Shown here: piece by piece, positions 42,265 through 50,911 of the stretch
How the letters are laid out: every line of letters starts with the position of its first letter
Numbering within the stretch: the stretch's first letter is position 1
Assembly (NCBI GenBank): GCA_947477745.1
Contig: CANJUF010000013.1
Coordinates: forward strand, 1-64,000
DNA: 64,000 nucleotides
Source of the DNA: Sphingomonadaceae bacterium
Lineage (GTDB): Bacteria; Pseudomonadota; Alphaproteobacteria; Sphingomonadales; Sphingomonadaceae
Reading direction: 5' to 3'
Notes under the pieces: model-generated
Database searches by the model: none
Seen by the model: only the letters and a program-made list of their open reading frames with translations
Told to the model about the DNA's origin: nothing
Position numbers and translations under genes: made by a program

Positions 42265-42783
42265 TCAGCCGAACGGGCGGCCTTCCCTAAGCGCGGCGAA
42301 GACCGCATAGGAGGGATCCGATCTGTCGGGCCTGCCTTGCGAGCGCCAGACCTCGCCCTCGATCTCCCGGGTGATCCTGATATCGGTAATCGCCACGCGG
42401 TGATCAATCGCCCACCGATCATCGCGCAGGGACCACCCGTCGAGGTAGCGGGCGTGAATGAGCGTTTCTCGCACCTGGGTTTTCGAAGTGCTCCGGTAGG
42501 ATCGTGCCGAAACATAAGCCTCGCTTGCGGCTCGATCACCTTGGACCTCGATCGAGATGGCCGTCAGCGGATGCAGCCAGACGTCCGTCTTTTCGTCAGT
42601 GCTCCAGAGCAAATCGATCAACTGATCGGGCGTAGTCACGCCCGACACGGAATAGTCGAGTGTTCCATCCTCGTGCCAGACGGAACGAAGCAGGTCCCGG
42701 TCACGCCGATCGACTCCTCGGCCATAATTGCACATTTGCTGGCGGATGGCCTCCCTGGCGAAGGTTCCATCCTGCGTATCCAT
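42265..42783 (-). CDS. NTF2-like (SnoaL-type) protein
   Basis: A 172-residue protein. ATG 42783 is preferred to a GTG at 42795 because the GAGGGG sequence then has workable spacing. It begins REAIRQQMCNYGRGVDRRDRD, then the HEDGTLDYS turn, a typical SnoaL_4 pattern close to that of the 30748 protein. It may be an isomerase, dehydratase or hydroxylase-associated subunit. It is 15 bases downstream of the amidohydrolase at 42799 on the same strand. Confidence 0.68.
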   Translation of the reverse strand: MDTQDGTFAREAIRQQMCNYGRGVDRRDRDLLRSVWHEDGTLDYSVSGVTTPDQLIDLLWSTDEKTDVWLHPLTAISIEVQGDRAASEAYVSARSYRSTSKTQVRETLIHARYLDGWSLRDDRWAIDHRVAITDIRITREIEGEVWRSQGRPDRSDPSYAVFAALREGRPFG

Positions 42784-42798
42784 CAGTGAAGACACCCC

Positions 42799-43992
42799 TC
42801 AAACCTCGATGTTATAAATCCGTGCCGCATTGCCGCTGAACACCTTGAAGCGTTCCTCGCTCGTCAGTTCGGCGATTGCTTCGGCGAGGTAATCCAGCCC
42901 GTTGGGATAGAGGCACGCCGGGTGCGGAAAGTCGGTTTCGAACATCACGTTGTCGGCGCCGACTTTGCGGATCGTCTCGACCAGGTCCTCGCGCTCGAAG
43001 AACACGCAGGCGCTGACCGAGCGGCGAAAGCGTTCCTTCAGGCTCGGCTCATAGACCTGCCCGGCCTGCTCGCTCATGTAGCCGAGCGCCTCGAGCAGGT
43101 AGGGGATCCAGCCCGCCCCGCTCTCGACCGAGACGATCTTGAGCGCGGGGTAGTTCTTCAGCAGGTCGGACATCAGGATGTTGCCGAGCACGGTCAGATT
43201 GCCGATGAACAGCAGCACCCCGCCCATCGCCAGCTTCTGGTTGGCATTGCGCTCGGGCCAGACGCCGGTGTTGAGGAACGAGGTCGAGCTGTCCGAGGCG
43301 CCGATGTGGAAGTTCACCGGCTGGTCGTGGTGAATGCAGGCCTCCCACAGCCGGTTCCAGTATGGTTCGCCCAGCGAAGCCATGCCGTGCTCGTTGGGAT
43401 TGGGATTGATGTTGATGCCCTTGAGGCCCAGCCTGGCGCAGCGTTCCAGCTCGGCGACGCTGAGGTCCACATCCCACCACGGCAGCAGCGCCATCGGCAG
43501 GATGCGATTGCCCGACTCCTGCTGCATCTCGGCCATGGCATCGTTGTAGATGCGCAGGCTTTCGAGCCGCAGTTCGGGCTCCACCTTCATCGCCCGCTGG
43601 CCGCCAAAGCCGAGCGCGTTGGGATAGGCGATCTGGGCGTAGATGCCTTGCTCGTCCATCATCTCGACGCGTCTGGCGGTGTTCCACGCGGCTTCCATGA
43701 CATCGGGGATTTCCCAGTTCTCGAACTCCATGCCGAGCGCCTTGTGGCCGTCCTTGCGGACCGCCGACACGGCATTGCGCCGCGCCAGGAACTCGCCTTC
43801 GCCGATCACCCACTGGCGAAGCTCGCCTTCGCCTTCCATGCGCGGCATCAGACCTTTCCACTTGGCCGAGGCGCGCGAGGTCCACAGGTCGGGCCATTCG
43901 CTGACGTGCGTATCGACGTCGATGACCTTGATGCCGGCAAGCAGCTCCTGCGTGGTCAGCGACTGGCTGCGGATCGAGGCGACTGTCGCCAT
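42799..43992 (-). CDS. Amidohydrolase-2 family hydrolase/decarboxylase (paralogue C)
   Basis: A 397-residue protein, ATG 43992 after GGGAGAACAAGG. Intact ligands: DVDTH (His29), FHIGASDSS in mid-protein and Asp354 in ETDFPHP. It resembles paralogue A most closely (both have GFGGQ and GASDSS). It lies 26 bases downstream of a deacylase-type gene and upstream of an NTF2-like gene, all on the minus strand. The repeated pairing of these amidohydrolases with ligase, CoA-transferase or deacylase genes suggests that each paralogue handles one branch of a family of related substrates. Confidence 0.82.
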   Translation of the reverse strand: MATVASIRSQSLTTQELLAGIKVIDVDTHVSEWPDLWTSRASAKWKGLMPRMEGEGELRQWVIGEGEFLARRNAVSAVRKDGHKALGMEFENWEIPDVMEAAWNTARRVEMMDEQGIYAQIAYPNALGFGGQRAMKVEPELRLESLRIYNDAMAEMQQESGNRILPMALLPWWDVDLSVAELERCARLGLKGININPNPNEHGMASLGEPYWNRLWEACIHHDQPVNFHIGASDSSTSFLNTGVWPERNANQKLAMGGVLLFIGNLTVLGNILMSDLLKNYPALKIVSVESGAGWIPYLLEALGYMSEQAGQVYEPSLKERFRRSVSACVFFEREDLVETIRKVGADNVMFETDFPHPACLYPNGLDYLAEAIAELTSEERFKVFSGNAARIYNIEV

Positions 43993-44018
43993 CCTTGTTC
44001 TCCCGGTTGGTGTTTGTT

Positions 44019-45752
44019 TCAGGCTGCGACGCGCGGACGCGAGCCGCGCACCAGCCGCCCCGGCAGTGCGCCGGTCGGCTCGCCCTTGCGGTAAGTCACC
44101 TGGCCCGCGACAATCGTGGCGTCGTAGCCCTGCGCGCGCTGGTGCAGCCGCTTGGCGCCGTTGGGCAGATCGCCGATCGATTCGGGCTTCATCAGCATCA
44201 CATTGTCCATATCGATGACATTGAGATCGCCGCGCAGCCCCACCTTGATCTGGCCGCGGTCGCCCAGCCCGACAAGATCGGCGGTGTCGGTGGTCAGCTT
44301 GCGGATCACCTCTTCAAGCGGCATGCGGCCTTCCGCATCATCGCTGACGCCGTCGGGCGCAACCCAGCGCTTGAGATAATAGGTCGGCAGGCTGGCATCG
44401 CAGATCATCGAGCAGTGCGCGCCGCCGTCGCCAAGGCCGAAGGTCGTCGCCTCGTGCGCCATCATCGTGCGGATCGGCACCAGCGAATTGTCGAGATAGT
44501 TGGCGGCGGGCGCGTAGATCACGCCCGAACCTTCGACGAGCACGTCGTAGGCCATTTCCGCGCCGGTCTTGCCCTGCGCCTGTGCGCGCGCGGCGATGGA
44601 ATCGCTGGTCTTGGGCTCATAGTCCGGATCGTCGGTCATCTCGTACATGCCGCCGAAGCGGCTTGCGAGCATCATGCTCGCCTCGTCAGTAAGCACTGCC
44701 TGCTCGGCAAGGATCCGCGCCTTGCGGGCCGGATCGCGCAGGGCAGCGATGCGTTCGGACAGATCGAGGTGCGCCACCTCCTGATAGGACGGGCAGGCGA
44801 TGAACGGATGGCGGCTGAAGGCGAGGCCGACGATCAGGCCGACCGGGCGCCCGGCAATCTGGGCGCGGATCGGAGCGCCCCCGGCGCGCGCCTGCTCGAC
44901 CCGGGCGAGGACGTCGCGCCAGTTGTCGGGATGGCGCGGGCTTTGCAGCAACGAGAGCGACAGCGGGCGGCCAGATTCGGCAACCATGCGCTCGACAATG
45001 CCGAACTCGCTGTCGATATCGTCGAAATCGGAAATGAACTGGAGCACGCCCTTGCCGCTTTCGGCAACGCCCCTCGCGATGCCGGCCAGCTCGTCAGACG
45101 CGGCGGAATAGCTATAGGTCAGGGTGCCGTCGTTGGCCTTGTGGTTGATCGTGCGCGAGGTCGAAAAGCCCAGCGCCCCGGCCTCGATCGCCTCGCGGGC
45201 GAGGCGCGCCATCTGCTCGATATCCTCGGGCGTGGCGGGATCGCGGTCACCGGCGCGTTCACCCATCACGAAGACGCGCAGCGGCGCGTGCGGCACCTGC
45301 GTGGCGATGTCGATGTCGTATTCGCGATGCTGGATCGAATCGAGATAGTCGGGGAAGCTCTCCCAGTTCCACGGCAGCCCGGCGGCCATGACCGGCTCGG
45401 GAATGTCCTCGACGCCTTCCATCAGCGCCATCAGCCGGTCGCGGTCATGCGGCTTGCAAGGTGCAAAACCGACCCCGCAATTGCCCGCGAGCACCGTGGT
45501 GACGCCGTGCTGCGAACTGGGCAGCATTCGGTCGGTCCAGGTCGCATGGCCGTCGTAATGGGTGTGGATGTCGACGAAGCCGGGGGTGACGATCCGGCCC
45601 GCGGCGTCGATCTCTTCGCGCCCGGTGCCCTCGAACGAGCCCACGGCCGCTATCATGCCGTCCTTGACCGCGACATCGCCGCGAAAGCGGGGGTTCCCGG
45701 TGCCATCGACAATGGTGCCGCCGCGCACAACGAGATCATACTGTGCCGTCAT
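44019..45752 (-). CDS. N-acyl-D-amino-acid deacylase-type amidohydrolase (member 2 of 3)
   Basis: A 577-residue protein, ATG 45752. Signature segments are YDLVVRGGTIVDGTG, GFVDIHTHYDGH (His63, His65), LAGNCGVGFAP and GLGDGGAHCSMICD with the catalytic Asp. It shares the HTHYDG, GNCGVGFAP and GLGDGGAH versions with the protein at 45874 and is closer to it than to the 34574 protein. It acts in the cytoplasm as no signal peptide is visible. Hydrolysis of an N-acyl or cyclic amide is the family role. It is separated by 121 bases from the next gene upstream (45874). Confidence 0.83.
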   Translation of the reverse strand: MTAQYDLVVRGGTIVDGTGNPRFRGDVAVKDGMIAAVGSFEGTGREEIDAAGRIVTPGFVDIHTHYDGHATWTDRMLPSSQHGVTTVLAGNCGVGFAPCKPHDRDRLMALMEGVEDIPEPVMAAGLPWNWESFPDYLDSIQHREYDIDIATQVPHAPLRVFVMGERAGDRDPATPEDIEQMARLAREAIEAGALGFSTSRTINHKANDGTLTYSYSAASDELAGIARGVAESGKGVLQFISDFDDIDSEFGIVERMVAESGRPLSLSLLQSPRHPDNWRDVLARVEQARAGGAPIRAQIAGRPVGLIVGLAFSRHPFIACPSYQEVAHLDLSERIAALRDPARKARILAEQAVLTDEASMMLASRFGGMYEMTDDPDYEPKTSDSIAARAQAQGKTGAEMAYDVLVEGSGVIYAPAANYLDNSLVPIRTMMAHEATTFGLGDGGAHCSMICDASLPTYYLKRWVAPDGVSDDAEGRMPLEEVIRKLTTDTADLVGLGDRGQIKVGLRGDLNVIDMDNVMLMKPESIGDLPNGAKRLHQRAQGYDATIVAGQVTYRKGEPTGALPGRLVRGSRPRVAA

Positions 45753-45873
45753 GATGAAAGCCTCTCTATTCCGCCGAGCCGCCGCTCACGGGCGTTTTCG
45801 GTCTGCCATGTATCATTTCATCATTACACGCCGCCGCGCGCAATGAAAAACCGCGCGCCGGTGTCCGCAAGCT

Positions 45874-47622
45874 TCATCGCGGGCCGCGCACCAGCCTGCC
45901 CGGCTTGGCACCAGTTGCCGCATCGTTCTCGCGGGTGAGCACACCGTTCACCATGGTCGCGAGATAGCCGCGCCCGTGCTGGAGCATGCGCCCTCCGCCC
46001 TTCGGCAGATCGAAGAACATCTCGGGCTGGTCGTTGCCGACCCTGTCGAAATCGATGAGGTTGAGATCGGCGCGCAGTCCCGGCCTAATCAGGCCGCGGT
46101 CGCCCAGCCCGTAAAGCTGCGCGGGTTTGCCGGTGATCTTGTGTACCATGGTCTCGATCGGCAGCTTGGGTCCGCGCGTGCGATCACGGCTCCAGAAGCT
46201 CAAGTGGAAGGTGGTCATCGCCGAATCGCAGATCATCGTCAGGTGCGCGCCGCCATCGCCCAGCCCGCTGACGGTGCTGGGGTTCTTGAGCATCTCGTAA
46301 GCCGAATCGAGGTTGCCATCGGTGTAGTTGAGGATGAACCTGACCACGGCATGACGGCCATCCTCGCTGCTGATCGTGTCGTAGACCACTTCTTCCATCG
46401 TCCGGCCGGTGCTCGCGGCAATGACATCGAGCCGCTTCGACGGGTCGGGTTCGTAATCGAGCGCCGCATCGATGACATAATAGGTTTCCAACGCGCTTCC
46501 GAAATGCGCGATGCGCCCTTCGAGGCGCGGGTCGGTGCCATCGCCCTGTTCGGCAAGAATGCGGGTGCGGCGACCCGGCTCGCGCATTGCCGCGGCCCGC
46601 TGCGCGCGCGGCAGATGCTCGATCTCCTTGTAGCCTGGCCGCGCCTTGAACAGGTGCATCGAATCGAGGCTGAGGATCAGGCCAAGCCCGCGCGCGGCAA
46701 CCTGCGGCACGATGTCGAGACCGCGCGCCCGCGCCTTGTCCGATTCGGCGATGAGCTGCGCATATTCGTCAGGCGCATGGTTGTACGAGTGCAGCAGATA
46801 CGTAACCGGGCGGCCCGAAGCCTCGGCAATGCGCTCGATCCGGCGATGCTCGCCCAGCCGCTCCTCGTTGCTGGCCCCGCTGCCGAACGAATCGCCCGCC
46901 GCGCCAAGCGGCACGACCTGGAACACGCCGCGACCGCTCTCGCCCATTGCGCTGGCAAGGCCGAGCATTTCGGCTTCTTCGGCGAAGGTGCCGGGAACGT
47001 GCGCTCCGGTGCTCGCCTTGTGTTCGAGGATGCGCGAGCCCGAAACGCCGATCGCGCCTGCCGCCATGGCTGCGCGGACGTGGACCTTCATCTGCTCGAT
47101 GTCGTCCGCGGTCGCCATTTCATGCGTCAGCGCCCTTTCGCCCATGACAAACACCCGCAGCGGAGCGTGCGGCAGGTGCATGGCCACGTCCATGGTGAAG
47201 TGGTTCTGCTCGATCCGGTCGAGGTAATCGGGGAAGCTGGTCCACTTCCAGTCCAGCCCCTCTTCGAGCACGATGCCGGGGATTTCCTCGACACCTTCCA
47301 TCAGCTCGATCAGCGGCTGGCGCATGTCGGGGCGCGCGGGCGCGAAACCGACGCCGCAATTGCCCGCGATCGCGGTGGTGGTGCCGTTGGAGAAGCTGGG
47401 TTCAAGCTCCTCGTCCCAGACGAATTGGCCATCGTAATGGGTATGGATGTCGACGAAGCCGGGCGTCAGCAGCGCGCCGTCCGCCTCGATAGTGCGCCTG
47501 GCCTGTCCGGTGATTTTGCCGATCTCGGCAATCTTGCCGTCCGCCACGGCGAGGTCGGCGGTGTAGCCCGGCTTGCCGGTGCCATCGATGATGGTGGCGC
47601 CGCGAATGACTGTATCGAACAT
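45874..47622 (-). CDS. N-acyl-D-amino-acid deacylase-type amidohydrolase (member 3 of 3)
   Basis: A 582-residue protein. ATG 47622 is chosen because the protein then starts MFDTVIRGATIIDGTG and upstream in-frame sequence is a shadow of the LLM gene. Motifs are GFVDIHTHYDGQ (His60, His62), IAGNCGVGFAP and GLGDGGAHLTMICD. Two deacylase paralogues in a row, with an LLM-type gene 29 bases upstream, look like a duplicated amide-cleaving module. Characterised relatives include dihydroorotase-like and D-aminoacylase enzymes; the substrate here is unknown. Confidence 0.83.
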   Translation of the reverse strand: MFDTVIRGATIIDGTGKPGYTADLAVADGKIAEIGKITGQARRTIEADGALLTPGFVDIHTHYDGQFVWDEELEPSFSNGTTTAIAGNCGVGFAPARPDMRQPLIELMEGVEEIPGIVLEEGLDWKWTSFPDYLDRIEQNHFTMDVAMHLPHAPLRVFVMGERALTHEMATADDIEQMKVHVRAAMAAGAIGVSGSRILEHKASTGAHVPGTFAEEAEMLGLASAMGESGRGVFQVVPLGAAGDSFGSGASNEERLGEHRRIERIAEASGRPVTYLLHSYNHAPDEYAQLIAESDKARARGLDIVPQVAARGLGLILSLDSMHLFKARPGYKEIEHLPRAQRAAAMREPGRRTRILAEQGDGTDPRLEGRIAHFGSALETYYVIDAALDYEPDPSKRLDVIAASTGRTMEEVVYDTISSEDGRHAVVRFILNYTDGNLDSAYEMLKNPSTVSGLGDGGAHLTMICDSAMTTFHLSFWSRDRTRGPKLPIETMVHKITGKPAQLYGLGDRGLIRPGLRADLNLIDFDRVGNDQPEMFFDLPKGGGRMLQHGRGYLATMVNGVLTRENDAATGAKPGRLVRGPR

Positions 47623-47651
47623 GCCTCGGTATCCTCTCTCTTTCGGCGATC

Positions 47652-48527
47652 TTACCCCAACAGACCCGCATCTGCCAAACGATCCGCCGCGCCTTCGAGA
47701 TAGGCGAGATGCTGATCGAGGGTCTTGAAGCCATTGCCCATCGTGTTGACCGCGAAATGGGTGCCGCCGCCATCGCGCCATTCCTGCACATAAGGCACAA
47801 TGTCATCGAGTGGCGTGCCGAGTGCAGTATTGCACTGCGCACCGAAGTCGGCAGGATCGCGGCCAGCCTCTTCGAGGAACCCCTTGAGGAAATTGTAGCC
47901 CTTCATCGGATCGGCCTGCGTGCGCGCAAAGATAAAGCCGTCCCCCACGAGCGCCGCGCGCCGCAGCGCAGCCTTGGAGAAGCCGCCCATCCAGATCGGG
48001 ATCTGCCGCCTGGGCGGCGGGTTGAGCGTTGCCCGGTCGATGCAGTGGAACTCGCCGGTGAAATCAACCTCCTCGCCGCTCCACAGCGCGCGCAGCACTT
48101 CGACCTGCTCGCTGAGCCGCGCGCCGCGCTGGCGGAACGGAACGCCGAGCGAGCTATACTCGACATGGTTCCAGCCGATGCCGATGCCCAGCGTCAGGCG
48201 TTCGCCCGAAAACAGATCGACGTCGGCCGCCTGCCTTGCCACCAGCAGGGTCTGGCGTTGCGGCAGGATCATCACCCCGCAGACGAAACGGATCGTTTTC
48301 GTGATCCCGGCAAGATGCGCGAACATCACCAGCGGATCGTGGAACATGTCCTTCTCGGTATAAGGCCCGGTCAGTTCCGGATCGCGATTGGCGTGGCTAG
48401 CGCCCGCGACATGATCGTAGGCGAGGAAATGCTCATAGCCGCGCGCTTCGGCGGCAATGGCAAAGCGGCGCACGGCCTCGGGATCGCCGCCCAGTTCGGT
48501 CTGCGGATAGATGATGCCTGTCTTCAC
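47652..48527 (-). CDS. LLM-class flavin (F420- or FMN-) dependent oxidoreductase
   Basis: A 291-residue TIM-barrel protein, ATG 48527. It starts KTGIIYPQTELGGDPEAVRRF and contains 'DLFSGERLTLGIGIGWNHVEY', the standard luciferase-like monooxygenase strand, and IPIWMGGFSKAALRRAA. LLM proteins use reduced FMN or the deazaflavin F420. The cofactor cannot be decided by eye, and no cofactor-biosynthesis gene is in the window. It is divergent from a second LLM gene at 48680. Its likely role is oxidation or reduction of a cyclic ketone, amide or similar substrate. Confidence 0.82.
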   Translation of the reverse strand: MKTGIIYPQTELGGDPEAVRRFAIAAEARGYEHFLAYDHVAGASHANRDPELTGPYTEKDMFHDPLVMFAHLAGITKTIRFVCGVMILPQRQTLLVARQAADVDLFSGERLTLGIGIGWNHVEYSSLGVPFRQRGARLSEQVEVLRALWSGEEVDFTGEFHCIDRATLNPPPRRQIPIWMGGFSKAALRRAALVGDGFIFARTQADPMKGYNFLKGFLEEAGRDPADFGAQCNTALGTPLDDIVPYVQEWRDGGGTHFAVNTMGNGFKTLDQHLAYLEGAADRLADAGLLG

Positions 48528-48679
48528 GCGCCGTTTCTCCCTTGTCGGCCCTTTAGTCGCGGCCCTGATACCGCCCTGCCGATACGCACGGGCTTGGCAT
48601 GGGCCATTCGCCGTGCAATGCCACGGCGCGACAAGCGCCGAGGTATGTCGGCTGCACGAGAGGAATGAAAGGCCAAACG

Positions 48680-49603
48680 ATGAAATTTTCCTGCGACATG
48701 CCGATCGATTTCACCGACGACAAGATCGAGTTCAGCTCGCTCGACGCGATTGCGACCATGTCGCGCAAGGTCGAGGCGGTTGGTTTCGATGCGATCTATG
48801 TCACCGATCATCCCGCGCCGAGCAGCCGCTGGCTGGCGGGCGGCGGGCACCCGACGCTCGACCCGTTCGTGGCGCTGACCGCCGCGGCCGCCGCGACCAC
48901 CAAGCTGCAGGTGCAGTCGCACATTGTCGTGCTGCCTTACCGCAATCCTTTCGTGACCGCGAAATCGGCCGCATCGCTCGATCATATCTCGGGCGGACGC
49001 CTGATCCTGGGTGTCGGCACCGGCTATTCGAAGCCCGAATATGCTGCTGTCGGCGTCGAATTCGAGGACCGCGGCGAGATCATGACCGAAGCGCTCAAGG
49101 TGATGCAGATGGCTTGGTCAGGCGAAGTCGTCCATTATGAGAGCCCGCGCTTCTTCGCCCGCGATACCGTGATCCGGCCGCTGCCGGGCAACAAGCAGAG
49201 CATCCGCGTCTGGGCCGGCGGCAACGCCAAGCCCGCGATCCGCCGCGCGGTCGAGATGTGCGACGGCTGGTGCCCGTTCCCTGCCGAAGGCGCACTGCTG
49301 CGCACCACCCGCACCGACGAGCTTTCGACCTACGAACAGCTTCAGGCGATGATCGACTATGCCCGCGAACACGGCGAGAAGGTGGGTCGCAGCACGCCGC
49401 TTACGATCTGCATGGGCACGCTCGGCTACCGTCAGGGAAGCCCGCGCGATCCGGCCTATGCGCAGGAACTGATCGAGGCCTATTCGAAGAATCAGGAAAT
49501 GGGGATCGAGTGGGCGACAACCGGCCTGCCGCACCCCAGCCTGCCCGAGTGGCTCGACAATGTGCAGTGGTTCGGCGAGGAAGTGGCCGCCAAGGTCAAG
49601 TGA
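48680..49603 (+). CDS. LLM-class flavin (F420- or FMN-) dependent oxidoreductase
   Basis: A 307-residue protein. ATG 48680 is taken because it gives the usual short N-terminus (MKFSCDMPIDFTDD) and AAAGG is suitably spaced; ATG 48665 in frame is possible. It has TDHPAPSSRWLAGGGHP, the 'SGGRLILGVGTGYSKPEYAAVG' strand, and VWAGGNAKPAIRRAVEM. It is similar to the LLM at 47652 but not a recent duplicate. It is followed 4 bases later by the GTG of an exported DUF1214 protein, so the two are probably cotranscribed. Confidence 0.82.
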   Translation: MKFSCDMPIDFTDDKIEFSSLDAIATMSRKVEAVGFDAIYVTDHPAPSSRWLAGGGHPTLDPFVALTAAAAATTKLQVQSHIVVLPYRNPFVTAKSAASLDHISGGRLILGVGTGYSKPEYAAVGVEFEDRGEIMTEALKVMQMAWSGEVVHYESPRFFARDTVIRPLPGNKQSIRVWAGGNAKPAIRRAVEMCDGWCPFPAEGALLRTTRTDELSTYEQLQAMIDYAREHGEKVGRSTPLTICMGTLGYRQGSPRDPAYAQELIEAYSKNQEMGIEWATTGLPHPSLPEWLDNVQWFGEEVAAKVK

Positions 49604-49607
49604 CGCG

Positions 49608-50900
49608 GTGAGCCGCGCTGCCGCCTGTGCCTTGGCGCTGACTGCGCTTGGCACGGGCGCGGCCGCGCAGCCGGCAGGGGAGAAGCCCGTCATGAGCGAA
49701 CAGGCACCCGCTACTGTCGCGCAGGCGCAGGCCATCTGGGACCTTACCGTGGCACAGGCGCGCAGCGAACTGCTGGCGCACCGCCATGCGGCGGACCCGC
49801 AATTACTTGCGCAGGGGCATTATTTCCTCGGCAACCTCCAGACCGTGGCGTTCAACATGTATGTCGCGCCGCGCCAGCAGTACCCGGCGTTCTACACCCA
49901 GTCGTTCTTCATGCCGTTCGAGCTGAGCTGGGGCACGCAGAACCCCGATTTCCTCAACCACAACGCATTCCTCGACGGCGCGCATACCTATCGCATCTGG
50001 GGCAACGCCAAGGGCTCTTACTGGACGACAATCCAGGCGATGTCGGGCTTCTGGGGCGACGACAAGATGGGCCTGCTCGGCCATATCGATTTCGACGATG
50101 TGCCGATTGCCGAGAACGGTGATTTCGAGATCTTCATGGGTCCGAACCCCCCAGCCGACACCGGCGGCAAGACCTGGCTCAAGCTCGATCCCGAGGCGCA
50201 TAACGTGATGCTCGCGGTGCGCGAGGTCTACATGGACTGGGACAAGACCCGCATTGTCGACCTGCACATCGAGACGCTCGACCGCTATCCCGACGCGCCG
50301 ATGTGGCTGGGCGAGGCAGAGCTTGCCCGCCGCTATGCCAAGGCGGCGAAGTTCCTCGCTTACGCGTGGAAATTCTCCAGCGGGCAGATGGCCCCGGCTG
50401 GCGCGCAGGCGCCGGTGAACCGCTTCAAGACCGACGGCAACGCCGGCGAGCACGGCGGCAATCCGGTCGCCGCCTATGTCGGCATGGACTACAGGATCGG
50501 CCCCGACGACGCGCTCATCATCACGATGACGCCGATCGAGGCGCGCTACTGGGGCTTCCAGACCGCGAGCGTCTGGGGCCAGACCAACGATTACTCCTAC
50601 CACCAGAGCTCGCTCAACGCGCAGCAGGCAAAGGTGGATAGCGACGGCAAGGTGCGGCTGGTGCTCTCGCTCGGCGATCCGGGCGTTCCCAACTGGCTCG
50701 ATCCGGTCGGCGTGGGCACCGGATCGGTGCTGCTTCGTTGGTACAAGGCGAAAGGAACCGCAGTGCCCGAGACGCAGCTCGTCCCGCTCGCCGATCTGCG
50801 CCAGCATCTGCCCGGGGACACGCCCTCGGTGAGTGCAGGCGAACGCGCCGAGCAGCTCAAGGCGCGCGCGCGCGCCTCGCTGCGCCGCTTCAAGCAGTAG
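49608..50900 (+). CDS. Exported DUF1214-domain protein
   Basis: A 430-residue protein. GTG 49608 gives a clear signal peptide (SRAAACALALTALGTGAAAQ) with an Ala-x-Ala cleavage region, so the protein should be periplasmic. The long middle is unassigned. The C-terminal part (VWGQTNDYSYHQSS, DPGVPNWLDPVGV, RAEQLKARA) matches the DUF1214 fold and corresponds to WGQGQTSEY, DPGVHNWLDTAGL and RAEQIEQRR in the protein at 54084. The function is unknown; substrate binding or a periplasmic hydrolytic step is conceivable. It is followed by a sulfotransferase-like gene 11 bases later. Confidence 0.75.
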   Translation: MSRAAACALALTALGTGAAAQPAGEKPVMSEQAPATVAQAQAIWDLTVAQARSELLAHRHAADPQLLAQGHYFLGNLQTVAFNMYVAPRQQYPAFYTQSFFMPFELSWGTQNPDFLNHNAFLDGAHTYRIWGNAKGSYWTTIQAMSGFWGDDKMGLLGHIDFDDVPIAENGDFEIFMGPNPPADTGGKTWLKLDPEAHNVMLAVREVYMDWDKTRIVDLHIETLDRYPDAPMWLGEAELARRYAKAAKFLAYAWKFSSGQMAPAGAQAPVNRFKTDGNAGEHGGNPVAAYVGMDYRIGPDDALIITMTPIEARYWGFQTASVWGQTNDYSYHQSSLNAQQAKVDSDGKVRLVLSLGDPGVPNWLDPVGVGTGSVLLRWYKAKGTAVPETQLVPLADLRQHLPGDTPSVSAGERAEQLKARARASLRRFKQ

Positions 50901-50911
50901 GGCTTTGCGCG

